Assembly: GCA_024103215.1 (NCBI GenBank)
Contig: JAGFIY010000016.1
Coordinates: 1-36,559, forward strand
Reading direction: 5' to 3'
From: Melioribacteraceae bacterium
GTDB lineage: Bacteria > Bacteroidota > Ignavibacteria > Ignavibacteriales > Melioribacteraceae
Length of the DNA stretch: 36,559 nucleotides
In this document: piece after piece, positions 28,401 to 36,009 of the stretch
Position numbering within the stretch: the stretch's first letter is position 1
Layout of the letters: each line of letters begins with the position of its first letter
Position numbers and translations under genes: made by a program
The notes under the pieces: model-generated
The model's input: the letters and a program-made list of their open reading frames with translations, nothing else
Told to the model about the DNA's origin: nothing
The model's database searches: none

Positions 28401-28901
28401 AAGAGTGATGTTTGGGTTGCTGCTTATGATGCCGGAAGCGGTCTTTATAGAGATATGTTTGAGCATACGGAGTTTGATCTGCTTGATGCGTTCGAACCCG
28501 GCGATGTTATTCTCATTCGTTTTAGACTTTACGCAGACGGTGCAAACGATGGCTGGGGCTGGACTTTCGATAACCTTGAAATTCAAGAAAGGCTTACAAA
28601 TGTTGATGAGAGTTCAATGGTCCCATCAAAGTTTGAATTATCACAGAATTATCCAAATCCCTTTAATCCGACAACAACTATTGAGTTTTCCTTACCGCAA
28701 AGTGCAAAAGTAAATATTGAGGTATACAATGCACTTGGCGAGTCTGTAAGTACTCTTATTGACGGTAATATGAATGCCGGTGTTCATAGAATAAATTGGA
28801 ATGCTTCGTCACTTTCAAGCGGAATATATTTTTATAGGATCACGGCAAAATCCAATGAAAAAACATTTATTGATTCAAGGAAGATGGTCCTGTTGAAATG
28901 A
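25419..28901 (+). CDS. T9SS-secreted sortilin/BNR beta-propeller protein
   Basis: 1160-residue exported protein. The start ATG has AAGAGGG upstream and opens a signal peptide-like segment (MKKILLTALIASFAFSFSLFF). From about residue 108 (LVWDERGPGNVSGRTRGI) runs a VPS10/sortilin-like double propeller with many blades containing S-T-D-x-G-x-x-W (VWKTTDAGESWIHL, IWKSTDRGLTWEQL). A beta-sandwich region follows (about 790-1060, with FETDEGLFYS and GWGWTFDNLEIQER near its end). The C-terminal T9SS domain (QNYPNPFNPTTTIEF, ending RKMVLLK) closes the chain. Such proteins are often annotated as glycosyl hydrolases, but no glycosidase catalytic motif is visible, so extracellular binding is the safer reading. 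It shares its architecture type with the protein at 273-4787. Confidence 0.9.
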   Translation: MKKILLTALIASFAFSFSLFFNSSYESIFDNKSISFIPIQKGEDLTESDKTANPELYYKYHTEIRTRDGEDKPSYPPNYKINELLKAKGVESTRELSPQYIKSSLVWDERGPGNVSGRTRGIVVDPDDSELDTWYVGSVGGGVWKTTDAGESWIHLTESLTNLATSTIVMAPSNPDIIYVGTGEGFNNVDQIDGDGIWKSTDRGLTWEQLESTTNGDFQNVMRIVVDPNNENIILAATNPGFNGGGSSSKIFKSTDGGESWYSVFDGNNLSVEQIVADPNDFNVLYATVNTFGVVKSVNAGETWENKNSGLSGGRFEMAVSPVNTNRLFISAEGGSVGSIFYYSNDAAESWTRIDPPNNWLGGQGWYDNTIAGNPFDENICYVGGINLWEIVITGTSSIDLNIITDGYGQFGGSSKGVHVDQHNIVCVPISERNQTFRMIVGNDGGVSYSDDAGATFKHTLNGYNTTQFYGFDKNNGTNEYIGGMQDNSTFKSPSGGSVDPDPLSNWSFKWGGDGYEAAWHYTNSDRIIVSSQYNNIGRSDDRGASFYTIGQSIDRGSSRAPFFTKVAESNQDPDLIFVMGSSGLWRSTDFGTTWKVVRTPGSLSGTSTFSQVKISLADPLIIWAGSGISAQSGLNVSRNGGLNYVETNGYDAATMGRITGLATHPSDPKIAYALFSFANTPKILKTNDYGQTWEDISGFGENNANSSNGFPDVAVFSLAVMPYDENILWAGTEIGMFESTNNGTDWHLLDSNLPSVAIYDIKIVNDQVVVATHGRGIWSITLPELEGYEPLEVGPVPVLNGVTIIQNGLSLDVEIPDNYEKIEVYIDDELIETFTDVPISTIDLDVSFITPETKKYVIYAIAYKDNREMMTEMMDVQLYTFSDPIPSFSTDFETDEGLFYSETFYIKREFGFTNSSAHSKHPYNNSTNEFFVLKKPIVVDAENSYISFDEVVIVEPGFGNAAYGDPNFKDYVIVEGSKDGENWIPIADGYDSRKSDVWVAAYDAGSGLYRDMFEHTEFDLLDAFEPGDVILIRFRLYADGANDGWGWTFDNLEIQERLTNVDESSMVPSKFELSQNYPNPFNPTTTIEFSLPQSAKVNIEVYNALGESVSTLIDGNMNAGVHRINWNASSLSSGIYFYRITAKSNEKTFIDSRKMVLLK

Positions 28902-28968
28902 TGATTGAAGGGATAAAATTTCCACATTAGAAATGAGGAAGTCTTTACCAGCATTTGCAAAAATCAAG

Positions 28969-29001
28969 ATCCCGTAGTTTTCTAAACTGCGGGATTATTT
29001 T
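28969..29001. terminator. Rho-independent terminator between convergent genes
   Basis: ATCCCGTAGTTT (28969-28980) pairs with AAACTGCGGGAT (28984-28995), twelve pairs including one G-T, with loop TCT, and is followed on the plus strand by TATTTTT. It ends the T9SS protein transcript. On the minus strand it lies just beyond the last gene of the amidoligase operon, where a weaker T-rich stretch follows, so it may act in both directions. Confidence 0.8.
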
Positions 29002-29027
29002 TATCAGAACCTAATCATGAGTCTGAA

Positions 29028-30212
29028 CTAAATTGGATGAAAGACAATATTGCTGCCAACCCAGGTTTTGTTTTTATTATAATCTACGCCTACCATCTTA
29101 CCTTTAGTTGTCCGCAGAAGATTATTTACCAGCACCGGTTTTCCGTTCTTCCAAATAAACATCATTCTAATTTCACATTTTGAATAGCCGTCGGGAGTTT
29201 TAATCACCGGCGCATACTCAACTTTCCTCTGAAGAATATAATTTTCTCTGTTTTCAATTGATTCTAATTTTCGTTTTGTAACATCGATAATTACTCCCGA
29301 TCCAGCAAATGAGAAAAGAGGTTTTATTACATAATTATGAGGATCATCAGGAAGTTGAGCTAAGTCTTTCAGGAAGTAACATTCCGGAACGAATTGACTT
29401 TTCAAATAAGGAAGGATAAACTTGCTGATTTTAAAAAACCAGTTTGGGTGCCCTATCCATTCAGCATCTATCTCGTGATTAAAATCGAAATTATAATTTA
29501 TTGAGGTTCTATCAAGTTCATCGAAAATTACTCGATTATAAATACGTTTAATCGGAATTTCTTTTCCACTCGCATTTTTGTAGAAAAGCTTTTTAGCTCG
29601 CTGAATAATTTCTGAAATGCAGACAGATTTCACTCCGGTTAATCTTTCGGTTAAACGAAAATCTATTCTTGTTTTCTGTTGTTTTGGATCTACTTCAAGA
29701 AGAATCACATTTTCAGGATCCTCATCCTTCAACAATGTCTCTCGGAAAAGATTCACGTATGAATCATAGCCATAACCCGAGAAATATGTCGTCAGCGAAA
29801 CCGGAAGTTCAAAGTGTTCTCTAACTTTTTGTTCCAGCGTACACTGAAATGCATAAAGTGAAGGAAAGCCTTGAAGTTCTATCAATTGAGGGACAAAATT
29901 TCCGTGCTCATCTTTTACTATTCCAAAATCGAACTGCATAAAAACAGGATTGCTGCTGTCGTCAGGAATATTCAGATGCTTGGGAATAGCATTTTTCATC
30001 TTACCAGTCAGCTCAGCACTCGATAATTCTTGAGCAATTTCTAAGCTCGCTTTTTGAATTAGCTCAGAAAATGAATAATCGATAAACAGAGGAGTTTCTG
30101 AAATTCTGAAATCGATCCGTCCATTATTGTAACTCCAAATATCAGCGAGAAACTCTCGATAAGATTCATCGGTGAATTTTAAATTGAAATTCTCGCGCCA
30201 AGATTCAATCAT
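29028..30212 (-). CDS. ATP-grasp-like protein, distant from known ligases
   Basis: 394-residue cytoplasmic protein, last gene of the esterase/ligase operon. I recognise ATP-grasp features only weakly. NYVIKPLFSFAGSGVIID carries a likely ATP-binding lysine (K297) and a glycine loop (302-307). YILQRKVEY (325-333) resembles the adenine-binding strand. E347 and R349 in CEIRMMFIW with N363/N364 and R367 could be metal or phosphate ligands. An earlier block, PQLIELQGFPSLYAFQ (108-123), looks conserved. The arrangement is reminiscent of glutathionylspermidine synthase-like ATP-grasp proteins. It probably joins a carboxylate to an amine. The gap to the GCS2 gene is seven bases. Substrates are unknown. 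Confidence 0.65.
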   Translation of the reverse strand: MIESWRENFNLKFTDESYREFLADIWSYNNGRIDFRISETPLFIDYSFSELIQKASLEIAQELSSAELTGKMKNAIPKHLNIPDDSSNPVFMQFDFGIVKDEHGNFVPQLIELQGFPSLYAFQCTLEQKVREHFELPVSLTTYFSGYGYDSYVNLFRETLLKDEDPENVILLEVDPKQQKTRIDFRLTERLTGVKSVCISEIIQRAKKLFYKNASGKEIPIKRIYNRVIFDELDRTSINYNFDFNHEIDAEWIGHPNWFFKISKFILPYLKSQFVPECYFLKDLAQLPDDPHNYVIKPLFSFAGSGVIIDVTKRKLESIENRENYILQRKVEYAPVIKTPDGYSKCEIRMMFIWKNGKPVLVNNLLRTTKGKMVGVDYNKNKTWVGSNIVFHPI

Positions 30213-30219
30213 AGTTCAA

Positions 30220-31332
30220 CTAAACTTCTAATCCAAGATTTGTTTCTTCAATAATAAAATCAACAACGTTTTCGTACTTTTGCGACTGCTCCCATATTCT
30301 CAATTGTCTATCGGCTCCAGTTCCCATTTCCAGAATTTCTTCTATGTATTCAATTTCTTTTCTGCTTCCGAGCTCGTCAACAACATCGTCAATAAATTCT
30401 AACAGTTCGTGAATTAACACTTTTGTATCAACTTCAATCTGTTTGCCAAAGTCAATCATTTTTCCGTCTAATCCGTAACGAGCTGCACGCCACTTATTTT
30501 CATTTATCAGCATTCTTCTGTATAGTCTGAAACCAAGATTCTGTTTTATAAGCTTATATAATTTTGCAACAACAGCCTGCATAACTGCAGCGAGGGCAAC
30601 AGTTTCATCTATTCTCATCGGTACATCGCAGATTCTGAATTCGAGAGTATCATAATAAGGATGAGGACGAATATCCCACCAAATTCTCTTTGCATCGTCA
30701 ATACATCCGGTTTTAATCAGTAAATCAACAAAGCGGGTGAATTCAGAATAACTGTTGAAGTAATCGGGAATTCCAGTCCTAGGGAAGCGGTCAAAAATTT
30801 TTGATCTATACGATTTGAATCCTGTGTTGCTTCCCTTCCAGAATGGGGAGTTTGTAGAAAGAGCAAAAATATGGGGAAGAAAATAGCGTGCAGCATTCAT
30901 AATATGCATCGCAACTTCTTTGTCGTCAATCCCGATGTGTACATGAAGACCAAAAATTAAATTTGCTCTTGCGACCTGCTGAAAATCCTTGACCACCCCG
31001 TGATATCGAGGATGATCAGTTATTCGTTGATCTTCCCAACGAGAGAAAGGATGTGTTCCTGCTGCAGCAATTTTAAGTCCATGATTTGCGGCAATTTTAG
31101 CGAGATTATTTCTAAGCTTATAAACTTCATTTCTGGCTTGATCAATATTAAGACAAATTTCTGAACCGGCTTCAACAACCGATTGATGCATTTCGGCTTT
31201 GATTTGTTCTTTCAAAACCATTTTGCCTTTTTCTAAAATCTGCTGAATATGTGATTTCAGTTCACGAGTTTCAGGATCAATTATTTGAAACTCTTCTTCT
31301 ATCCCCAATGAAAATAATTTGCTTTCTGCCAT
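30220..31332 (-). CDS. GCS2-family carboxylate-amine ligase (YbdK-like)
   Basis: 370-residue enzyme of the glutamate-cysteine ligase type 2 superfamily, which couples a carboxylate to an amine with ATP. Seen: SLGIEEEFQIID (8-19) with the acidic triplet that binds metal-ATP, GLHVHIGI (128-135) and WWDIRPHPYYDTLEFRICD (218-236), all hallmarks of the family. E. coli YbdK has only weak glutamate-cysteine ligase activity, so the true substrate need not be glutamate and cysteine. It is flanked within 5-7 bases by two ATP-grasp genes on the same strand, which argues for successive ligations in one pathway. No membrane segments or signal peptide are seen. Confidence 0.88.
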   Translation of the reverse strand: MAESKLFSLGIEEEFQIIDPETRELKSHIQQILEKGKMVLKEQIKAEMHQSVVEAGSEICLNIDQARNEVYKLRNNLAKIAANHGLKIAAAGTHPFSRWEDQRITDHPRYHGVVKDFQQVARANLIFGLHVHIGIDDKEVAMHIMNAARYFLPHIFALSTNSPFWKGSNTGFKSYRSKIFDRFPRTGIPDYFNSYSEFTRFVDLLIKTGCIDDAKRIWWDIRPHPYYDTLEFRICDVPMRIDETVALAAVMQAVVAKLYKLIKQNLGFRLYRRMLINENKWRAARYGLDGKMIDFGKQIEVDTKVLIHELLEFIDDVVDELGSRKEIEYIEEILEMGTGADRQLRIWEQSQKYENVVDFIIEETNLGLEV

Positions 31333-31337
31333 AATAA

Positions 31338-32315
31338 TTAACCGCTTTTGTTAGAATTACCTTTTAATTCTTTCACGTTTACAAATGACTCGATAAAATT
31401 TCCCCATGTCAAATTGTTTTGTTTTTCTTTGTGTTTCTTTGCTCTTCTTATCGCCATATTAGCGGCAGCTTCCACAACCCATTCAAAATTTTCCTCACCC
31501 ACTGAATCGATCGCGGCATCTGGTGCCGGGTTGCAGAAATCAATTGCATAAGGGATACCGTCACGAACCGCAAATTCCGCTGTGTTGAAATCGTAACCTA
31601 ATGCATTATTTATTTTCAAAACATCTTCTTCTATTCGCTTTAATAATTTTGCTTCGACAGGTTTAGGATTTCTAACATACCTTAAATGATGAGGTTGTTT
31701 CGGATCGTACTGCATGATTCTTACGTCTCTTCTATCCAAACAATAACATCTGAAATATTCTGTAAAGTCGATAGCTTCCTGCAGCATCATCACAAGTTGT
31801 CCGGTTTCGTGATATGCTTGAAAGAATTCATCAACGCTGTGAAGGTGATATACATTTTTCCATCCCCCTCCGGCAAACGGTTTAAAGAATGCCGGAAAAC
31901 CCACATAATTAAATATTCGCTCCCAGTCGAGAGGATATTCGAGATTACGCATTGACATTTCATTTGTGTCCGGCGGGTGCTGGTTAGATGGCAGCAGAAC
32001 AGTTTTTGGCACAGTAACTCCAACTTTGGTCATCAATGCATTGTTGAAAAACTTCTCATCAGCACTCCACCAAAAAGGATTATTGATTACAGCTGTTCCA
32101 TTAAGTGCGGCATTTTTTAAGTAAGCTCTATAAAACGGAATATCCTGTGAAATCCTGTCGATCAAAACAGCGTAATCTGTGGGTGCTCCTTGCTCTACCA
32201 TATTGATTTTTGCAAATTCTGCAATAAATCCTTTTTCGTTTTTTGAATTAACTCTGTCCACAAATGCCTGCGGAAATGAGTTTTCTTGTCCGAATAAAAT
32301 CCCGATTTTTTTCAT
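31338..32315 (-). CDS. ATP-grasp ligase (RimK/D-Ala ligase-like fold)
   Basis: 325-residue ATP-grasp protein. Seen: GFPAFFKPFAGGGWKNV (139-155) with ATP-binding K145 and a flexible glycine loop, LQEAIDF (178-184) as the adenine-contact strand, and YAIDFCNPAPD (256-266) with the metal-binding D259 and N262. The N-terminal Rossmann-like part begins MKKIGILFGQENSF. Enzymes of this fold form an acyl-phosphate from a carboxylate and join it to an amine or thiol. GGAA is found upstream of the ATG. It is the second gene of the operon, 17 bases after the esterase and five bases before the GCS2 ligase. Substrates cannot be predicted. Confidence 0.82.
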   Translation of the reverse strand: MKKIGILFGQENSFPQAFVDRVNSKNEKGFIAEFAKINMVEQGAPTDYAVLIDRISQDIPFYRAYLKNAALNGTAVINNPFWWSADEKFFNNALMTKVGVTVPKTVLLPSNQHPPDTNEMSMRNLEYPLDWERIFNYVGFPAFFKPFAGGGWKNVYHLHSVDEFFQAYHETGQLVMMLQEAIDFTEYFRCYCLDRRDVRIMQYDPKQPHHLRYVRNPKPVEAKLLKRIEEDVLKINNALGYDFNTAEFAVRDGIPYAIDFCNPAPDAAIDSVGEENFEWVVEAAANMAIRRAKKHKEKQNNLTWGNFIESFVNVKELKGNSNKSG

Positions 32316-32332
32316 TTATTTTCCTATAATAA

Positions 32333-33055
32333 TTAAACGACTATTTTTGATAAATATTGAGGAAACATCTCTTTCCAATAATTCCAATCATGTCCGAATC
32401 CTTTACGTACATCAAGCCAATGACCTATATTTTTATCGGATAAAATCCGTGAGATTTGAACATTATCGCTCAAACAAATATCGTCGCTTCCTGTTCCGAA
32501 AATTATCTCCATCCATTTCAAGTTATCGAAAAACCACGGATCATTTAAATTTGGCAAATAATCAACCGGGTTATTAAAATAACATTCATCATCGTAATAA
32601 CCATAAATATAAGGTTTAATATTGAACGTTCCTCCCATCGAGAACATATAACCCACAATTTCCGGATGACGAAAAGCAAGATTAGCCGCATGATATCCCC
32701 CGAAACTGCAGCCGGCTAATCCCACATTATTGTGCCCTGTTTCGTATCTTGCAAAATCGATCACATCTTTCAAAATCATTCTCTCGTATGCTTCGTGTGA
32801 TCTTACTCTATCTGCAGGATGAATAGAATAATTGTACCAACTATCTGAATCGAAACCGTCCGGACAGTAAATTTTTATTTTTCCTTCATCCAAGAAATAC
32901 CTTGCCGATTCTATGAGACCAAAATCTTTGTTCTCGTAGTATCTTCCTTTTGAAGTAGGAAAAAGAATCACAGGATAGCCGGAATGTCCGAAAACAAGCA
33001 TTTCAAAGTCCCGACTTAGGTACTGAGTATAAAATTTGTGATAGTGTTCTTGCAT
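32333..33055 (-). CDS. Alpha/beta-hydrolase esterase
   Basis: 240-residue cytoplasmic serine hydrolase of the putative esterase/esterase D type. The nucleophile elbow is GCSFGG with S117. The likely catalytic histidine is H222 in GFGHDWNYW, and D191 or D192 (GSDDICLSD) is a candidate for the acid. The N-terminal strand GYPVILFPTSKGRYYE matches the usual fold. It is the first gene of a four-gene operon with two ATP-grasp proteins and a GCS2 ligase, so it may hydrolyse or trans-esterify an intermediate or release the final product. There is no signal peptide, no clear Shine-Dalgarno sequence, and a 276-base upstream gap to tRNA-Gln. Confidence 0.85.
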   Translation of the reverse strand: MQEHYHKFYTQYLSRDFEMLVFGHSGYPVILFPTSKGRYYENKDFGLIESARYFLDEGKIKIYCPDGFDSDSWYNYSIHPADRVRSHEAYERMILKDVIDFARYETGHNNVGLAGCSFGGYHAANLAFRHPEIVGYMFSMGGTFNIKPYIYGYYDDECYFNNPVDYLPNLNDPWFFDNLKWMEIIFGTGSDDICLSDNVQISRILSDKNIGHWLDVRKGFGHDWNYWKEMFPQYLSKIVV

Positions 33056-33301
33056 TAAATTTAATTAAAAGATAAGATATCAATTTAAGAAAGATAATTG
33101 GGAAGCAATATAAGTAACAAAAACCAAAAAGTCATTTGATGGATTATTAAATTCAATGCTTTCCACAAAATCAACAAAAAAGATGGTCATCAATAATTTT
33201 TGGTTTTTAGAAGCGGTGAAATTAGTTGATATTCCTGTAAACGAAAAGATTTCTCTGATATAATAAACTACATTCTCAAAAAATTCGATTTAAAATAGAA
33301 C

Positions 33302-33324
33302 AACCAAAACAAGATAGTTTTGGT
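33302..33324 (-). terminator. Possible terminator after tRNA-Gln
   Basis: ACCAAAAC (33303-33310) and GTTTTGGT (33317-33324) form a perfect eight-base inverted repeat with a six-base loop, eight bases from the tRNA 3' end. On the minus strand it is followed by TTGTTCTATTTTA, which is T-rich but broken. It is a reasonable but weak intrinsic terminator. Confidence 0.45.
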
Positions 33325-33331
33325 CGTCTTG

Positions 33332-33404
33332 TTGTCCCGCCAGGGTTCGAACCTGGACTCTTCTGATCCAGAGTCAGACGTGTTGCCAATTACACCACGG
33401 GACA
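33332..33404 (-). tRNA. tRNA-Gln (anticodon CTG)
   Basis: A 73-base tRNA on the minus strand. The acceptor stem is TGTCCCG with CGGGACA plus discriminator A. The T arm contains GGTTCGAACC. The anticodon stem is TCTGA/TCAGA around CTCTGGA, giving anticodon CTG (glutamine, CAG codon). No CCA is encoded. It is the likely substrate of the GlnRS encoded at 16674-18356. Confidence 0.95.
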
Positions 33405-33454
33405 ATTTTTATTTCATAAAATTAGTTATTGCCTATAACTTATTCAAACAAAAT

Positions 33455-33874
33455 TTAGTATTCAATCACCTCCAGCCTCTCCTCTTTCGGTTCTGCCCAT
33501 TCGCTTACTTTTTTAAATGCATTAAATTCCACAAAACCGTTGCCGTACCAGTAAATTGTATAAGTTGATGTTCTTGTGATCGAAGTGGGCTCACCAAGGA
33601 GTTTCTTCACTTCAGTCTGCGACATATACATTTCAAGCTTCCGCCATTTTTCCATTTCTTCGCGCTTTTTTTTGATCATTTTTTCTTCAAGTCGCTTTAT
33701 TTGTGCCTTCAAAGTGTCAATTTCAGTTTTATATTCATCCTGAGAAAGTTTAAGACTATCAATTACTATAATCAACGAATCGATATTCTGCGAATTATTT
33801 TTTGGCTCCGATTGTGCAACGGAAGTACTTCCAAAACTTAATAGAAGATAAAGCGTCAAAATAATTGATTTCAT
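33455..33874 (-). CDS. Secreted coiled-coil protein with BamE/SmpA-like C-terminal domain
   Basis: 139-residue exported protein. The signal peptide is MKSIILTLYLLLSFGSTSVAQ with no lipobox cysteine, so it is soluble or periplasmic rather than a typical lipoprotein. A coiled coil follows (about 30-80, KTEIDTLKAQIKRLEEKMIK). The C-terminal part (about 80-135) has MSQTEVKKLLGEPTSITRT, then a YTIYWYGNGFVEFN strand pair, the pattern of BamE/SmpA-type domains. BamE itself is a component of outer-membrane protein assembly, but the coiled-coil insertion and missing lipid anchor argue against a direct orthologue. It stands alone between tRNA-Gln and a 318-base gap. Confidence 0.72.
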   Translation of the reverse strand: MKSIILTLYLLLSFGSTSVAQSEPKNNSQNIDSLIIVIDSLKLSQDEYKTEIDTLKAQIKRLEEKMIKKKREEMEKWRKLEMYMSQTEVKKLLGEPTSITRTSTYTIYWYGNGFVEFNAFKKVSEWAEPKEERLEVIEY

Positions 33875-33974
33875 AAAAACTTATCCGGTTTTAATTGGTA
33901 TAAATATAGCAAAATCGCAGCACTTAAATCGCGGGTAATTGATCAACTGTAAAATAAGAAAATAACAATTAGGT

Positions 33975-34145
33975 ATAAATAATGAAGAGCTACTGTTCGC
34001 TGAACTTTTAACGAAAATCAGTGAAGAGGAACGTGATGAACTTTTACTTAACCTGCGTGCGGGGAAAAGATCCGAAGCATTTGAATTAATTGTAAAACTT
34101 ATCCGTAAGCACAGAAAAAAATTAAACTATCTCAAAGCTGCATAG
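33975..34145 (+). pseudogene. Short coding-like frame lacking a standard start codon
   Basis: A 57-codon frame ends in TAG at 34143-34145 and encodes a charged helical peptide with segments such as ELLTKISEEERDELLLNL and FELIVKLIRKHRKKLNYL. The composition looks like a real small protein, perhaps DNA-binding. No ATG, GTG or TTG exists in this frame after the upstream TAA stop. The natural start position seems to be ATA at 33975-33977 (IleAsnAsnGluGlu, where M-N-N-E-E would be expected). Either a start codon was lost by one mutation, a rare ATA start is used, or it is a remnant. The ATG at 33982 is in another frame and stops after nine codons. It is the only content seen in the 318-base gap. 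Confidence 0.4.
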
Positions 34146-34192
34146 AAAAATCTGCACTTTCGTTACAGTATCTAACTTCATATATTTACTTT

Positions 34193-35035
34193 ATGAAGAA
34201 GCTGATATTCACTTTCTTTTTATTAAACCCACTCAATTTTGCCCAGCAGTATATAGATACTTTCGGCAAATTCAGCAATGCTGTTTCATTTTCAATAAAT
34301 CCGGCGGGAAAAATTTATATCACTGATGCGGACAAAAATGAGATTATCAAATTAGATACTCTCGGAAACGAGTTGAATAGAATCGGGGGTTATGGGTGGA
34401 ATCCCGCGGCATTTGATTTTCCGGCAGATATTTTCGCTCAAACTCTCAAAGTTTATGTTGCGGATAAGAACAACAATCGTATTCAGGTATTTGATAAGGA
34501 TTTGAATTTCAGATACGAACTAACAAGCGAGAAAACAGAAAATGAATTCGTTTCCTTCGCATACCCAATCGGCTGCGGAGTTTCAAATCAAGGAGATTTT
34601 TTTATTCTGGACAGTGATAATAAGCGAATTCTAAAATACAATATGACGGGTGGTTTCCTTCTAGAAATAGGAGGAACCGATGCAGGTTCTTTCACATTAA
34701 ATGATCCCAAACATTTTGCGGTTTCGAACGATGGTAAAATTTTTGTAATTGACGAGAATAAGATTTTCATTTACGATCAATACGGAACCGGCTTAATGAA
34801 ATTAGAAGCTGGAATTGAACCAAGAAGTATAAACTTAACTTATTCTTTTTTAACAATTAATAACGACTACACATTAAAGTATATTGATCTTTCAAAAAGA
34901 GACGCTGAATTCAAAACAATTTCGTTTAAAAATGATTTGGGCGAATTGCAGATAAACGATTCAATAATATTTAATTCCAAATTGTACTTACTCACTCCTC
35001 GAACAATCCTTGTATATGATTTAAGTGCAGAATAA
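34193..35035 (+). CDS. Exported NHL-type six-bladed beta-propeller protein
   Basis: 280-residue protein with a signal peptide (MKKLIFTFFLLNPLNFAQQ). NHL-like blades repeat along its length: KIYITDADKNEIIKLDTLGN, KVYVADKNNNRIQVFDKDLN, DFFILDSDNKRILKYNMTGG and KIFVIDENKIFIYDQYGTG. Such propellers usually bind proteins or ligands in the periplasm or at the surface. No enzymatic motif is visible. The stop is directly followed by the GTG start of the next gene, so it heads a four-gene plus-strand operon with membrane proteins of unknown function. Confidence 0.82.
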   Translation: MKKLIFTFFLLNPLNFAQQYIDTFGKFSNAVSFSINPAGKIYITDADKNEIIKLDTLGNELNRIGGYGWNPAAFDFPADIFAQTLKVYVADKNNNRIQVFDKDLNFRYELTSEKTENEFVSFAYPIGCGVSNQGDFFILDSDNKRILKYNMTGGFLLEIGGTDAGSFTLNDPKHFAVSNDGKIFVIDENKIFIYDQYGTGLMKLEAGIEPRSINLTYSFLTINNDYTLKYIDLSKRDAEFKTISFKNDLGELQINDSIIFNSKLYLLTPRTILVYDLSAE

Positions 35036-35494
35036 GTGGTTCTAAAATTTAAATTAATCATTTTTGTTTTAATTCTGTTCTGGAATATTGGACTTTTCGT
35101 TCTGCCCTTATCTCACATTTTTGAAAAAGCTATTTATGCTTTTCCGGTTTTGAATGATCTTTACGGAAACGTCTGTCACCAAGAGATTCCAAAAACTATA
35201 CACATCAACGACTCTCCTCTGCAGGTTTGTGCGAGATGTTCGGGAATCTATTTCAGCGCATTTGTTTTTTCTCTACTATCTTTTATCGTTTCGAAAAAAT
35301 TTTATCAACACAGATTTTTAATCTCTGGAGTAATTATAATTGTGATAATAGATGTAATGCTTACAACTTTCGGAATTCTTGATTACTCAAAAATATCTGC
35401 TTTTGCAACTGGGTTTCTTTTAGGTTCAGTCTCTTTTATATATTTTTACAATGCTTTGATTGAATTAGTAAGTAAAAAACAAGGGATAAATTGA
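35036..35494 (+). CDS. DUF2085 family membrane protein
   Basis: 152-residue integral membrane protein that starts at a GTG immediately after the upstream TAA. Around four membrane helices are seen (about 5-25, 60-82, 90-108 and 113-140). The loop contains NVCHQ and QVCARCSGIYFSA, the CxH and CxRCxGIY signature of DUF2085, where conserved cysteines and a histidine could bind a metal. The family function is not known to me. The next gene overlaps its stop codon. Confidence 0.8.
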   Translation: MVLKFKLIIFVLILFWNIGLFVLPLSHIFEKAIYAFPVLNDLYGNVCHQEIPKTIHINDSPLQVCARCSGIYFSAFVFSLLSFIVSKKFYQHRFLISGVIIIVIIDVMLTTFGILDYSKISAFATGFLLGSVSFIYFYNALIELVSKKQGIN

Positions 35495-36006
35495 AGAAAA
35501 TTTTACCAGCTCTAGTACCTGGATTTGCCGTAGGAGTGCTGCAAATAGTTCCGATGTTGAAAAGTTTTGCATGCTGTCTTCTGATTCCGCTTGCCGGATT
35601 TTTCTCCGTCACGCTCTACCAAAAATCAACCGGTTCGGAAAATAAAATCGGAATCTCAAAAGGAATTGTGCTAGGACTTTTTACCGGCATCTTTGCGGCT
35701 GTATTCACAAGCCTGTTTGAAATTTTTATAACGCTCATAACAAAAAGTAACGATTTGGTTTTAACATACAACGAATTGATACAAACAATGGATTCACTAC
35801 CGTTTGATGCAGCATTGAAACAGCAAGTTATCGATCTTATGGGAAGTATGAAAACCGAAATTCAAACCACGGGATTTTCATTACTTTATTCTTTCACAAT
35901 TATTTTTAATAATTTTTTAACCAACACAATTTTCGGGATGATCGGCGGTGCAATCGGGGCTCAGTATGTTAATTCGAAATTTAAAAGAAATAATCATGTG
36001 GAATAA
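35491..36006 (+). CDS. Membrane protein of unknown function
   Basis: 171-residue membrane protein starting at TTG 35491 with the ribosome binding site AAGGGA nearby. It overlaps the stop of the DUF2085 gene by four bases (TTGA). Predicted helices lie near 5-40, 58-85 and 130-160 (VLGLFTGIFAAVFTSLFEIFI; LYSFTIIFNNFLTNTIFGMI). The general layout resembles DUF4199-type Bacteroidota membrane proteins, but I cannot assign a family with confidence. Confidence 0.72.
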   Translation: MKKILPALVPGFAVGVLQIVPMLKSFACCLLIPLAGFFSVTLYQKSTGSENKIGISKGIVLGLFTGIFAAVFTSLFEIFITLITKSNDLVLTYNELIQTMDSLPFDAALKQQVIDLMGSMKTEIQTTGFSLLYSFTIIFNNFLTNTIFGMIGGAIGAQYVNSKFKRNNHVE

Positions 36007-36009
36007 ACA

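Noticed and set aside
25419..28901. Annotation of the sortilin-like protein as a glycoside hydrolase
   Set aside because: The repeats are BNR/VPS10 blades and no glycosidase catalytic residues can be identified.
33156..33263. A 35-codon plus-strand frame in the gap between the esterase gene and tRNA-Gln
   Set aside because: It starts with ATG, but no convincing ribosome binding site was seen, and the short AT-rich sequence gives no recognisable motif.
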